A DNA stretch of 64,000 nucleotides from Streptomyces sp. CMB-StM0423 (GCF_002847285.1 NZ_CP025407.1:3484501-3548500); one strand, 5' to 3'. Counted from the first letter of the stretch, positions 34,564 through 43,505 are shown. Notes: generated by a model from the letters alone, not told the origin. Translations and numbers: made by a program.

Positions 34564-35424
34564 GTGACCGTACGCCACCGCACCGCCCGCATCGACGGCC
34601 TCGACGTTTTCTACCGGGAGGCAGGCGACCCGGGCGCGCCGACGCTCGTGCTGCTGCACGGCTTCCCGACCTCGTCCGTCGGCTTCGCGCCGCTGATGGC
34701 CGAGCTGGCCGACGAGTTCCGCCTGATCGCCCCCGACTACCCCGGCTTCGGGCTCAGCTCCGCGCCGCCGGCCGAGGAGTGGGCGTACACCTTCGACCAT
34801 CTCGCCGACGTCGTCGACAAGCTGCTCGACCAGCTAGGCGGCCGGCGCTACGCGATCTACGTCCACGACTACGGCGCCCCGGTCGGCTTCCGCCTCGCCC
34901 TGCGCCACCCCGAGCGCATCACCGGCATCGTCAGCCAGAACGGCAATGCCTACGACGAGGGGTTCACCCCCTTCTGGACCCCCCTCCGCGCCTACTGGGC
35001 CGACCCCACGCCGGCCAACCGCGAGGCGCTCCGCTCACTCCTCACCCCGGACGCCACGCACTGGCAGTACAGCCACGGCGTCCCGGACACCTCGCTGGTC
35101 GACCCGGCGCTGGAGGTGCACGACCAGGCCCTGCTGGACCGGCCGGGCAACCAGGAGATCCAGCTCGACCTCTTCCTCGACTACGGCACGAACCCCGGCC
35201 GGTACGCGGACTGGCAGGAGTATCTGCGTGTGCACCAGCCGCCGGTCCTCGCGGCCTGGGGGCGGCACGACGAGATCTTCGGGGCCGACGGTGCGCGTGC
35301 CTTCGCCCGGGACGCGAAGGACGCGCAGGTGCAGTTGCTGGACGCCGGTCACTTCCCGCTGACGACACGGTTCGCGCAGAGCGCCGGGCTGATACGGGAC
35401 TTCCTGCGCCGGCTCTCGGACTGA
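34564..35424 (+). CDS. Alpha/beta hydrolase, haloalkane dehalogenase/epoxide hydrolase-like
   Basis: 286 residues. HGFPTSS (oxyanion loop, about 32-38), PDYPGFGLSS, then the nucleophile elbow VHDYGAPVGFRLA with aspartate rather than serine, an acid in the cap-following part and a late AGHFPL histidine. An aspartate nucleophile is typical of dehalogenases and epoxide hydrolases, not esterases. GTG at 34564 follows GGAG; TTG at 34552 is rejected. It is divergent from the CGNR regulator, which probably controls it in response to a reactive or halogenated compound. Confidence 0.85.
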   Translation: MTVRHRTARIDGLDVFYREAGDPGAPTLVLLHGFPTSSVGFAPLMAELADEFRLIAPDYPGFGLSSAPPAEEWAYTFDHLADVVDKLLDQLGGRRYAIYVHDYGAPVGFRLALRHPERITGIVSQNGNAYDEGFTPFWTPLRAYWADPTPANREALRSLLTPDATHWQYSHGVPDTSLVDPALEVHDQALLDRPGNQEIQLDLFLDYGTNPGRYADWQEYLRVHQPPVLAAWGRHDEIFGADGARAFARDAKDAQVQLLDAGHFPLTTRFAQSAGLIRDFLRRLSD

Positions 35425-35596
35425 GGGGACGGCGTGCCCGCCGCGTCGTCGCGGGGGCGGGGGGCACGCGGCAGGCGGCCTGGCGGCGGCCGGCTGCGCG
35501 GCGCTGCGGAGCCCGAGGTGCCCCGGGGCTACGGAGTCCGCGGGGCCCGGGGCTCCGAGACGGAAGGCGCGGGGCTCCGAGTCTGACGGCCGGGGG

Positions 35597-36457
35597 CTAC
35601 TCGCCGAGGGCCGTTGCCAGGGTCGTCAGGAGGTCCACCACGCCCTGGGGTCCGTCGACCGTCAGGTCGGCGCGGTCCGCCAGCGCGTCCGCGCCTTCGC
35701 CCGTCGTCGCCGCGCTGCACACCAGCAGGCCGGCGACGCCCTCCGGGCGCAGCGCGTCCACGGCGTCGTAGGCCGCGAGGTCGCCGAGGTCGTCGCCGGC
35801 GTAGAGGACGGTGCGGGCGCCGGTCTCGCGGGTCAGGGCGGTGAGGGCGCGGCCCTTGTCCATGCCGGGGGGGCGGAGTTCGAGGACGAAGCGGCCGGGC
35901 TCGACCACGAGGCCGTGGGCCGCCGCCAGGTCGTCCAGCGGCTTGCGCAGCGCGTCGGCGGCCTCGGCGGGGTGGTCGGCGCGGCGGGTGTGGACGGCGA
36001 CGGCGCGGCCCTTGTCCTCGACCCACGTCCCCCGCCAGGCGCCCGCCGCCTCCAGCACGCCCGGCAGCTCGGCCTGCACCGCCGCGACGCCGGGGTGCGG
36101 GTCCGGGGCGCGCAGGGTGCCGGTGGCGGCGTCCCACTGCTCGTCGCCGTAGTGGCCGAGGACGCGCAGGTGCGCCAGCCCGTCGACGCCTGCGAAGCCG
36201 CCGTACCGTACGGCCACGGCGGCGGGCCGGCCGGTGATCACGGCGACGGTCCCGACGCGCGGCGCGACCCGGGCCAGCGCGGGTACGGCGCCGGGGTGGG
36301 CCCGCGCGGAGTCGGGGTCGGGGACGATCGGCGCGAGGGTGCCGTCGAAGTCGAAGGCGACGAGGGCCTGTTCCGGGTCGGCGAGGAGCGCCGCGAGGCC
36401 GGCGCGGCCCGCCTCGGTACGCGGAACGGGGAGCTGTGATGCGGAGGTGCTGCCCAT
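35597..36457 (-). CDS. otsB: Trehalose-phosphatase
   Basis: 286 residues of the HAD superfamily: motif I ALVAFDFDGTLAPIVPDPD (about 38-56), motif II VAVITGRPAAV, WVEDKGRAVAVHTRRA in the cap, and motif IV AGDDLGDLAAYDAV. It hydrolyses trehalose-6-phosphate to trehalose. It completes the OtsA pathway with the gene at 32456. The ATG at 36457 gives a short N-terminus and lies 37 bases from the divergent DUF3263 gene. Confidence 0.92.
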   Translation of the reverse strand: MGSTSASQLPVPRTEAGRAGLAALLADPEQALVAFDFDGTLAPIVPDPDSARAHPGAVPALARVAPRVGTVAVITGRPAAVAVRYGGFAGVDGLAHLRVLGHYGDEQWDAATGTLRAPDPHPGVAAVQAELPGVLEAAGAWRGTWVEDKGRAVAVHTRRADHPAEAADALRKPLDDLAAAHGLVVEPGRFVLELRPPGMDKGRALTALTRETGARTVLYAGDDLGDLAAYDAVDALRPEGVAGLLVCSAATTGEGADALADRADLTVDGPQGVVDLLTTLATALGE

Positions 36458-36494
36458 GTCCAGGACCCTACCGGCCCGCGGTAACGTGCAGGGC

Positions 36495-36740
36495 ATGTCT
36501 GAGAGTGACCCGACGCTGACCGAGCGGGACTTGGCGGTCCTCGCGCTGGAGAAGCGCGCGTGGCCGGGTCCGGGCGCGAAGGAACGGGCGATCCGGGAGC
36601 GCCTGGGGCTCTCCCCCACGCGGTACTACCAGGTGCTCAACGCGCTCCTGGACGACCCGCGCGCGCAGGAGTACGACCCGGTGACGGTCAATCGGCTGCG
36701 CCGCGTCCGGCAGGCCCGCCGCGACGCCCGGGAGGGCTGA
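36495..36740 (+). CDS. DUF3263 domain protein
   Basis: 81 residues, nearly all one domain: LTERDLAVLALEKRAWPGPGAKERAIRERLGLSPTRYYQVLNALLDDP, which reads as a winged-helix-like small protein (LSPTRYYQVLNALL could be a recognition helix). The family is actinomycete-specific and of unknown function. A DNA-binding role is inferred from the pattern only. It is divergent from otsB. Confidence 0.85.
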   Translation: MSESDPTLTERDLAVLALEKRAWPGPGAKERAIRERLGLSPTRYYQVLNALLDDPRAQEYDPVTVNRLRRVRQARRDAREG

Positions 36741-36814
36741 CGCCCCGTCCGCGCCGCCTGGCCCGGGAGGGCTGCAGGGGTCTGTACGGGCGGCAAGGGG
36801 CGCCAAGGGGCGGA

Positions 36815-38095
36815 TCACTCCTCCGTCGTGGAGGCCGACTCCGCGATGCTCTGCAGGTTCGTCAGCACCCGCTCCGGCGGCTCGCCGCCCGCCTCGGCCG
36901 CCTTGCCTATCTGCTTCTTCAGCTCCGCGTTCACCCGCGCCCACGACGTCTTGTTGTCCGGGTAGAAGACCGCGCTCTGGAGCTGGTCCAGGAACGGCTG
37001 CAGATCCTTGCGGCCCTGGCTGAGCTTGTCCACCCCGGAGACCGTCGTCGGCAGCAGGTCGTAGCGCTGGGCGAACTTCAGCACGTTGGTGTCGTCGAAG
37101 AGGACGTCGAGGAACTTGCCGATCTGGGAGCGGTGGCCGTTGGCCTTGAACGCCATGATCCAGTCGGCGACGCCCATCGTCGACTCCGAGGGCCCGTCGC
37201 GTCCGGGCAGCTTCAGGGCGATGCCGAAGTCGACCTTCTCCCGGCGCAGGTTCTGCATCAGCGTCGGGTGGCCGAAGATCATGCCGACGTCGCCCTTGAC
37301 GAAGTCGGCGAAGGCCGTGCGTCTGTTGGTCTCGGAGGGCGCGGCGTAGGTGAGGCCGGCGCCGACGAGGTTGTCGCGTATCCAGTTGAAGGTGTGGATG
37401 TTCTGCTCGGAGTCGATCGTGTAGCTGCCGACGTCGTCCATGTATGCGCCGCCGCCGCTGATCATCCACATCAGCGTCTCGCCCTGGGCCTCCTCGGGGC
37501 CGAGCGGGAGCGCGTACGGGACCTTCACCCCGGTGTCCTTGAGCGCCTGCGCGACGTCCAGGAGTTCGTCCCAGTCCTTGGGCGCGTCCTCGGGGTCGGT
37601 GCTCAGGCCCGCGTCCTCGAAGAGGGACTTGTTGTAGAACAACAGCCGCGAGCTGGAGACGAAGGGCATGCCGTACTGGACGCGGTTGACCTCGCCGGCG
37701 GCGGCGAGGCTGGGCACGAAGTTGGCCTGGGTGGGGATGGAGAGCAGTTCGTCGGTGCTGTAGAGCATGTCGCGGGAGCTGTACTCGGCGTACGGGCCCA
37801 TCTGCGCGACGTCCGGCGGGTTGCCGTCCTTCACCATCTTGTCGACCTTGGCGTCGATGTCCTCCCACGGGATGATCTCGATGTCGACCGAGATCCCCGG
37901 GGTGTCGTTGGAGAACTTCGCCGCCAACTGCTCCCAGTAGCGCCGGGCGGTGTCGGACTCGTCGGTGCCGTACTCGGCGGCCACCAGCTTCAGCGTGACG
38001 TCGCCGCCGCCGCTGCCGTCCCCGCACGCGCTCAGCGGCAGGGCCGCCGCTCCCGCGGCACCGGCCGCCGCCTTCAGAAATCCACGCCGCTGCAC
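36815..38095 (-). CDS. Extracellular sugar-binding lipoprotein, no adjacent permease
   Basis: 426 residues. Twin-arginine start MQRRGFLKAAAG and lipobox LSAC (Cys 24), then a family 1 oligosaccharide-binding fold: WEDIDAKVDKMVKDGNPPDVAQMGPYAEYSS, SSRLLFYNKSLFEDAGL, MWMISGGGAY and GVADWIMAFKANG. GTG at 38095 starts the Tat motif exactly. It binds a sugar outside the cell, but no transporter permease gene is nearby, so it must use a remote one or act as a sensor. A DasR-like site lies upstream (38154-38169), shared with the divergent SIS gene, suggesting an amino-sugar ligand. Confidence 0.9.
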   Translation of the reverse strand: MQRRGFLKAAAGAAGAAALPLSACGDGSGGGDVTLKLVAAEYGTDESDTARRYWEQLAAKFSNDTPGISVDIEIIPWEDIDAKVDKMVKDGNPPDVAQMGPYAEYSSRDMLYSTDELLSIPTQANFVPSLAAAGEVNRVQYGMPFVSSSRLLFYNKSLFEDAGLSTDPEDAPKDWDELLDVAQALKDTGVKVPYALPLGPEEAQGETLMWMISGGGAYMDDVGSYTIDSEQNIHTFNWIRDNLVGAGLTYAAPSETNRRTAFADFVKGDVGMIFGHPTLMQNLRREKVDFGIALKLPGRDGPSESTMGVADWIMAFKANGHRSQIGKFLDVLFDDTNVLKFAQRYDLLPTTVSGVDKLSQGRKDLQPFLDQLQSAVFYPDNKTSWARVNAELKKQIGKAAEAGGEPPERVLTNLQSIAESASTTEE

Positions 38096-38153
38096 AGCTT
38101 TAGCCCACCTTCAGAATTATCTGAGGGGGCTGAGTCTGTCCGGAGCGCCCCTC

Positions 38154-38169
38154 CCAGGTCTACACCAGC
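38154..38169. promoter_or_regulatory. DasR-like dre site in the SBP/SIS divergent region
   Basis: CCAGGTCTACACCAGC: the core GGTCTACACCA matches the dre core GGTCTAGACCA in 10 of 11 positions. It can control both the binding-protein gene and the amino-sugar operon start. Confidence 0.6.
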
Positions 38170-38349
38170 CGGATATCACTTCCGTAACCACCTCCCGATT
38201 TCTGCCATTGCCGCGGGGGGTACCGGGCTGATAGGGAGACGGCGAGCTGAACCGCACACCAACGGTCGCGGAACGGCACGAAAGCGCGCACGATCGCAAC
38301 AGTGCGCGTGGCGACGTCCGTCCACGAGCACGACAGGGAGCCGCACCTC

Positions 38350-39288
38350 ATGGCAGCCGCAGAACCGTCCCGCACCGCCGCCGAGATAGCCACCCAGCCG
38401 AGTTGCTGGCGCCGAGCCGCGCAGGAGGCGGCGGCCGTCCCCGGGCTGCCGCAGCCCGGGGAGAAGGTCGCGGTGGTCGGCTGCGGCACCTCGTGGTTCA
38501 TGGCGCAGGCGTACGCCGGGCTGCGGGAGGCGGCGGGCCAGGGGCACACGGACGCCTACGCCGCCTCGGAGTTCCCGGCCGGCCGGCGGTACGACCGGAT
38601 GGTGGCGATCACCAGGTCCGGAACGACGACCGAGGTGCTGGACCTGCTGGCGGCGGTACGGAACGGGACCGCCGGAACCGCGACCACCGCCCTCACGGCG
38701 GACGCGGAGACGCCCGTCGCCACGGCCGCGGACGCGCTGGTCACGCTGGCGTACGCGGACGAGGAGTCGGTGGTCCAGACCCGGTTCGCGACGACGGCGC
38801 TGGCGCTGCTGCGCGCCGGTCTCGAACTGCACGGGCCGCCCGCGGCGGGTGTGAAGTCCGTCACGGACGCCGCGGTCGACGCCGAGTTGGCGGTGACGCA
38901 GCCGCTGCCGCCGGAGCTGGCGGCGGCGGTGCAGTGGACGTTCCTGGGCCGGGGCTGGACCTGCGGTCTTGCGGCGGAGGCGGCGCTGAAGATGCGCGAG
39001 GCGGCCGGGGCGTGGACGGAGAGCTACCCGGCGATGGAGTACCGGCACGGGCCGATGGCGATCACCGGCCCCGGGCGGGCGGTGTGGCACTTCGGCGAGC
39101 TGCCCGAGGGGCTGGCGGCGGACGTGGGCCGGGTCGGCGGCCATCTGAGCGCGGGGTCGACGGCGCGCGGGCTCGACCCGATGGCGGACCTGGTACGGGC
39201 CCAGCGGCTGGCGGTGGCCGTCGCGGAGGCGAAGGGGTACGACCCGGACCGCCCCCGCAACCTGACGCGCAGCGTCGTCCTACGGTAG
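38350..39288 (+). CDS. SIS-domain sugar isomerase/deaminase-like protein
   Basis: 312 residues with two SIS repeats as in the GlmS isomerase part and AgaS: KVAVVGCGTSWFMAQAYAGLRE, YDRMVAITRSGTTTEVLDLL, WTFLGRGWTCGLAAEAALKMREAAGAWTESYPAMEYRHGPM. The Glu/Tyr/His cluster of YPAMEYRHGP is characteristic. It probably deaminates or isomerises an amino-sugar phosphate (GlcN-6-P or GalN-6-P). AGGGAG precedes the ATG at 38350. It is followed 155 bases on by the ROK kinase/deacetylase operon, which would supply its substrate. Confidence 0.85.
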   Translation: MAAAEPSRTAAEIATQPSCWRRAAQEAAAVPGLPQPGEKVAVVGCGTSWFMAQAYAGLREAAGQGHTDAYAASEFPAGRRYDRMVAITRSGTTTEVLDLLAAVRNGTAGTATTALTADAETPVATAADALVTLAYADEESVVQTRFATTALALLRAGLELHGPPAAGVKSVTDAAVDAELAVTQPLPPELAAAVQWTFLGRGWTCGLAAEAALKMREAAGAWTESYPAMEYRHGPMAITGPGRAVWHFGELPEGLAADVGRVGGHLSAGSTARGLDPMADLVRAQRLAVAVAEAKGYDPDRPRNLTRSVVLR

Positions 39289-39399
39289 GCGGCCGCCCGG
39301 TCGCGCAGGACCTTCGCGTACGCCGTCCGGCCGCCCTCACTCCCCCGCCCGACGGGGGCGCTTAACCGGATACCGGTGGAAACCGGACCCGTCATCGCG

Positions 39400-39415
39400 A
39401 CTGGACTAGACCTCT
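39400..39415. promoter_or_regulatory. DasR-like dre site upstream of the ROK kinase/deacetylase operon
   Basis: ACTGGACTAGACCTCT matches the dre consensus AGTGGTCTAGACCACT at 13 of 16 positions. DasR is the GlcNAc-responsive GntR regulator of Streptomyces and is known to control nagKA. Confidence 0.75.
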
Positions 39416-39443
39416 CGCCTCTTTACGGGCGAGACTGTCCCCC

Positions 39444-40373
39444 GTGAGACACGTCATCGCCCTCGATGTGGGCGGCACCGGCATGAAAGCCGCCCTCGTC
39501 GGGGCGGACGGCGCGCTGCTCCACGAGACGCGCCGGCCGACCCCCCGCGAGGCGGGTGCCGAGGCCGTCGTCGCCGCCGTGCTCGACTTCGCGGCCGAGC
39601 TGCGGGACACCGGCGTGGAGAAGTACGGCGAGCCGGCCGTCGCGGCCGGCGTCGCGGTGCCCGGGATCGTGGACGACGCCGAGGGCGTCGCGGTGTTCTC
39701 GGCGAACCTCGGCTGGCGTGACGTACCGTTTCGCCGCCTCCTGGGCGAGCGGCTGGCCTGCCCCGTCGCCGTCGGCCACGACCTGCGCACCGGCGGCCTC
39801 GCCGAGGGCCGCCTCGGGGCCGCGCGCGACGTGGACCGGTTCCTGTTCATCGCCCTCGGCACCGGCATCGCCGCCGCCATCGGCATCGAAGGCCGCATCG
39901 AGCCCGGCGCCCACGGCGGCTCCGGCGAGATCGGCCACGTCGTCGTACGCCCCGACGGGCCGCCCTGCGGCTGCGGGCAGCGCGGCTGCCTGGAGCGGCT
40001 GGCGTCCGCCTCCGCGGTCGGCGAGGCGTGGGCCACCGCCTGCGGCGACCCCGGCGCGACCGCCGCGGACTGCGCCAAGGCCGTCGAGGCCGGCGACCCG
40101 CTGGCGGAAGCCGTCTGGCAGGACGCCGTCGACGCCCTCGCCGGCGGCCTGATCACCGGCATCACCCTGCTCGACCCCCGCCGGATCGTCGTCGGCGGCG
40201 GGCTCGCCGAGGCCGGCGACACCTTGTTCGTACCGCTCACGCGCGCCGTCCGGGCGCGCATCACGTTCCAGACATTCCCCCAGATCGTCCCCGCGGAGCT
40301 CGGAGACGCCGCCGCCTGCCTGGGCGCCGGGCAGCTCGCCTGGGACCTACTCGCCACGGAGGTAACCGCCTGA
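39444..40373 (+). CDS. nagK: ROK-family N-acetylhexosamine kinase
   Basis: 309 residues. Phosphate loop ALDVGGTGMKAALV, sugar-binding GHDLRTGGLAEGRLGAARD, FIALGTGIAAAIG, and the ROK zinc-finger signature GEIGHVVVRPDG...CGCGQRGCLERLAS. It phosphorylates an N-acetylated hexosamine, most likely GlcNAc, with ATP. GTG at 39444 starts 28 bases after the dre site. The stop overlaps the deacetylase start by one base, so the two are coupled. GalNAc cannot be excluded as substrate, given the genes that follow. Confidence 0.9.
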   Translation: MRHVIALDVGGTGMKAALVGADGALLHETRRPTPREAGAEAVVAAVLDFAAELRDTGVEKYGEPAVAAGVAVPGIVDDAEGVAVFSANLGWRDVPFRRLLGERLACPVAVGHDLRTGGLAEGRLGAARDVDRFLFIALGTGIAAAIGIEGRIEPGAHGGSGEIGHVVVRPDGPPCGCGQRGCLERLASASAVGEAWATACGDPGATAADCAKAVEAGDPLAEAVWQDAVDALAGGLITGITLLDPRRIVVGGGLAEAGDTLFVPLTRAVRARITFQTFPQIVPAELGDAAACLGAGQLAWDLLATEVTA

Positions 40374-41590
40374 TGCGGGATTCGATGCGGGAGGGCGGCA
40401 CGCTGCTCACCGGCGCCCGTGTGGTCCAGCCGGCCGGCACCGTGGAGGACGCCCGGCTCACCGTCGCGGACGGCCGGATCGCCTCGGTGGCACCGCGGGC
40501 CGGCACGGCGCAGGACGGCACGGCACCGCAGGCCCCCGGCGAACCGCGGGACGACGGCGGGCCCGCGGCCCTCGACCTCTCCGGGCACTGGATCGTCCCC
40601 GGCTTCGTCGACATCCACGTGCACGGCGCCGGCGGCGCCTCCTTCTCCGGCGGCACCCACGAGCAGGCCCGCACCGTCATCGACACCCACCGCGGCCACG
40701 GCACCACCACCATGCTCGCCTCCACCGTCACCGGCGACCTGGACGACCTCGCCCGGCAGGCCGGCGTCCTCGCCGAGCTGGCCGAGGACGGCGAGCTGGC
40801 CGGCATCCACTTCGAGGGCCCGTTCATCTCCCCGCACCGCTGCGGCGCCCACCAGCCCTCGCTGCTGCGCGACCCGGCGCCCGCCGACGTGCGCAAGCTC
40901 GTCGAGGCCGGCCGCGGGCAGACCCGGATGCTCACGCTCGCGCCGGAGCTGCCGGGCGGGCTCGACTCCGTACGCCTCCTCGCCGACAGCGGCGTCATCG
41001 CCGCCGTGGGCCACACCGACTCCTCGTACGACGCCGTGCAGGAGGCCGTCGCGGCCGGCGCCACCGTCGCCACCCACCTCTTCAACGCCATGCCCGCGCT
41101 CGGCCACCGCTCGCCGGGGCCGGTCGCCGCGCTGCTGGAGGACGAGCGGGTCACCGTCGAGCTGATCAACGACGGCGTGCATCTGCACCCGGCGGTGCTG
41201 CAGTTGGCGTTCAGGACCGCGGGGGCGGGCCGGGTCGCGTTCATCACCGACGCGATGGGCGCCGCCGGCATGGGCGACGGCCGCTACCCGCTCGGCCCGA
41301 TGGAGGTCGACGTGCGGGACGGTGTGGCCCGGCTGGTCGACGGCGGGTCGATCGCGGGCTCCACGCTGACGCTGGACACCGCGTTCCGCCGGGCGGTCAC
41401 CGTCGACCGCCTGCCGGTCGGGGACGTCGTGGCCGCGCTGTCGGCGACGCCGGCGAAGGTGCTGGGCGCGTACGACCGGATCGGCTCGCTGGAGCCCGGA
41501 AAGGACGCGGACCTCGTCGTGCTCGACGACCGGTTCGCTCTCGTCGGGATCATGCGCAAGGGTGCGTGGATCGTCGAACCCGGAAGCTGA
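40373..41590 (+). CDS. nagA: N-acetylglucosamine-6-phosphate deacetylase
   Basis: 405 residues. The metal site and fold markers are VPGFVDIHVHGAGGASFSGGT (HxH), GIHFEGPFISPHRCGAHQP (glutamate ligand), AAVGHTDSSYD, THLFNAMPALGHRSPG, INDGVHLHP and the catalytic aspartate in VAFITDAMGAAGM. It removes the acetyl group from GlcNAc-6-P (or GalNAc-6-P) in the cytoplasm. GGAGG lies before the ATG. A 20-residue Gly/Ala/Pro/Asp insertion (about 45-64) follows the first strands. MurQ product from the 25 kb locus would also pass through this enzyme. Confidence 0.93.
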   Translation: MRDSMREGGTLLTGARVVQPAGTVEDARLTVADGRIASVAPRAGTAQDGTAPQAPGEPRDDGGPAALDLSGHWIVPGFVDIHVHGAGGASFSGGTHEQARTVIDTHRGHGTTTMLASTVTGDLDDLARQAGVLAELAEDGELAGIHFEGPFISPHRCGAHQPSLLRDPAPADVRKLVEAGRGQTRMLTLAPELPGGLDSVRLLADSGVIAAVGHTDSSYDAVQEAVAAGATVATHLFNAMPALGHRSPGPVAALLEDERVTVELINDGVHLHPAVLQLAFRTAGAGRVAFITDAMGAAGMGDGRYPLGPMEVDVRDGVARLVDGGSIAGSTLTLDTAFRRAVTVDRLPVGDVVAALSATPAKVLGAYDRIGSLEPGKDADLVVLDDRFALVGIMRKGAWIVEPGS

Positions 41591-41655
41591 GGCGCGCCGT
41601 CGGCGGCGCGCGCTGTCGACGGCACCCGGGCACCATGGCAGGATCTTTCGCGCAT

Positions 41656-42651
41656 ATGTTCCTCACCGTCACACTCAATCTCGCACTCGACGTCACGTAC
41701 CGGGTGCCGCGGCTGCGTGCCCACGCGTCGCACCGCGTCACCGACGTCACGGAGCGGCCCGGCGGCAAGGGCCTGAACGTGGCCCGCGTGCTCGCCGCGC
41801 TCGGCCACCCCGTCACCGTCACCGGCCTGGCCGGCGGCCCCACGGGCGCGCACGTCCGCGCACTGCTGGCCGCGGAGTCCGGTGGGGTGACCGACGCGCT
41901 CGTCTCCGTCGCGGGCAACACCCGGCGCACGGTCGCCGTCGTGGACGGCAGTACGGGCGACACCACCCAGCTCAACGAGGCGGGGCCCGAGGTCACCGCC
42001 GACGAGTGGGCGGCGTTCCTCGACACGTACGCCGCGCTCCTCAAGGGCTCCGGCACGAGCACCGGCACCGGCACCAGAACCGGCGAAGGCGCCGCGCCCG
42101 TGCGGGCCGTGGCGCTGTGCGGCAGCCTGCCGCCCGGCGTGCCCGTGGATGCGTACGCCGAGCTGGTACGCGCCACGCACACCGCCGGCGTGCCCGTACT
42201 CCTCGACACCAGCGGCGAACCGCTGCGCCACGGCGTCGCCGCGGGACCCGACCTCGTCAAGCCCAACGCCGAGGAGCTGGCCCAGCTCACCGGCGACACC
42301 GAGCCGCTGCGCGCCGCCGGCGACGCCCGCCGCCGCGGCGCCCACGCCGTCGTCGCCTCGCTCGGCGCCGACGGGCTGCTCGCCGTCACCGCCGACGGCA
42401 CCTGGCGTGCCGCACCGCCGCGGTACGTGCCGGGCAACCCCACCGGCGCCGGCGACTCCGCCGTCGCCGGGCTGCTGTCCGGGCTCACCGAGGGCCTGGA
42501 CTGGCCCGCCCGGCTGGCCCGCGCGGTGGCGCTGTCCGCGGCGACCGTCGCCGCGCCCGTGGCGGGCGAGTTCGACACCGACGTCTACGCGGAGACGCTG
42601 CCGCGCACCGAGATCACGTCGGGCCGCGGTGCGGCCCGGGATGGGGCCTGA
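41656..42651 (+). CDS. PfkB-family hexose-phosphate kinase (1-phosphofructokinase/tagatose-6-phosphate kinase type)
   Basis: 331 residues. FLTVTLNLALDVTYRVPRL starts the FruK/LacC subfamily, RPGGKGLNVARVLAALG is the first PfkB signature and NPTGAGDSAVAGLLSGL the second, with the catalytic aspartate in GAGD. It phosphorylates a ketohexose phosphate. A repeat-coded Ser/Gly/Thr stretch (SGTSTGTGTRTGEG, about 135-148) is an insertion. It lies 65 bases after nagA and two bases before an aldolase gene, so a hexose bisphosphate made here should be split by that aldolase. Confidence 0.88.
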   Translation: MFLTVTLNLALDVTYRVPRLRAHASHRVTDVTERPGGKGLNVARVLAALGHPVTVTGLAGGPTGAHVRALLAAESGGVTDALVSVAGNTRRTVAVVDGSTGDTTQLNEAGPEVTADEWAAFLDTYAALLKGSGTSTGTGTRTGEGAAPVRAVALCGSLPPGVPVDAYAELVRATHTAGVPVLLDTSGEPLRHGVAAGPDLVKPNAEELAQLTGDTEPLRAAGDARRRGAHAVVASLGADGLLAVTADGTWRAAPPRYVPGNPTGAGDSAVAGLLSGLTEGLDWPARLARAVALSAATVAAPVAGEFDTDVYAETLPRTEITSGRGAARDGA

Positions 42652-42653
42652 AG

Positions 42654-43505
42654 ATGCCACTCACGACCACCGGCGAACTCGTCGCCGCCGCCCGCGCCGC
42701 GGGCCACGGCGTGCCCGCCTTCAACGTCATCACGCTGGAGCACGCCGAGGCCATCGCCGCCGGCGCGGAGGCCGCGGGCGCGCCCGCGGTGCTGCAGATC
42801 TCGGAGAACGCCGTACGGTTCCACGGCGGCCGGCTCACACCGGTCGCCGCCGCGACGGCGGCCGTGGCGCGCGCCTCGTCCGCGCAGTTGTCGCTGCATC
42901 TGGACCACGTCGTCTCCCCGGAACTGATGCGCTCCGCGCACGGTCTTGGCTTCAGCTCGGTGATGTTCGACGCCTCCAAGCTGTCGTACGCCGACAACGT
43001 CAAGGCCACCGCGGAGGCGGTGCGCTGGGCGCACGAGCACGGCATCTGGATCGAGGCGGAGCTGGGGAAGGTCGGCGGCAAGGAGGGCGAGGCGCCGCTC
43101 GACGCGCACGCGCCCGGAGTGCGTACGGACCCGGACGAGGCCGTCGCGTACGTCACGGACACCGGCGTCGACGCGCTGGCCGTCGCGGTGGGCAGCTCGC
43201 ACGCGATGACCGAGCGCACGGCGGCCCTCGACCACGAGCTGATCGGCCGGCTGCGGACCGCGGTCGCGGTGCCGCTGGTGCTGCACGGCTCGTCCGGGGT
43301 GCCGGACGAGGAGCTGCGGCAGGCGGTGGCGTCGGGGATGGTCAAGATCAATGTCGGTACGGCCCTGAACACCGCGTTCACCGGCGCCGCCCGCGCCCAT
43401 CTGGACGCGCACCCCGAGGTGGTGGACCCCCGCAAGTACCTGGCGCCGGGGCGGGACGCGATGGCCGCGACCGTACGCCGGTTCCTGGAGGTCGTCGGCG
43501 GCTGA
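42654..43505 (+). CDS. Class II fructose/tagatose-bisphosphate aldolase (GatY/KbaY-like)
   Basis: 283 residues. HGVPAFNVITLEHAEAIAAGAE, LHLDHVVSPELMRSAHGLGFSSVMFDASKLSYADNV (zinc histidines), WIEAELGKVGGKEGEA, DALAVAVGSSHAM, VLHGSSGVPDEELRQA and GMVKINVGTAL are class II aldolase landmarks. It cleaves fructose- or tagatose-1,6-bisphosphate to triose phosphates using zinc. Length suits GatY/KbaY better than the 340-residue Fba of Streptomyces. It ends the amino-sugar operon and is followed by a strong terminator. Confidence 0.9.
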   Translation: MPLTTTGELVAAARAAGHGVPAFNVITLEHAEAIAAGAEAAGAPAVLQISENAVRFHGGRLTPVAAATAAVARASSAQLSLHLDHVVSPELMRSAHGLGFSSVMFDASKLSYADNVKATAEAVRWAHEHGIWIEAELGKVGGKEGEAPLDAHAPGVRTDPDEAVAYVTDTGVDALAVAVGSSHAMTERTAALDHELIGRLRTAVAVPLVLHGSSGVPDEELRQAVASGMVKINVGTALNTAFTGAARAHLDAHPEVVDPRKYLAPGRDAMAATVRRFLEVVGG

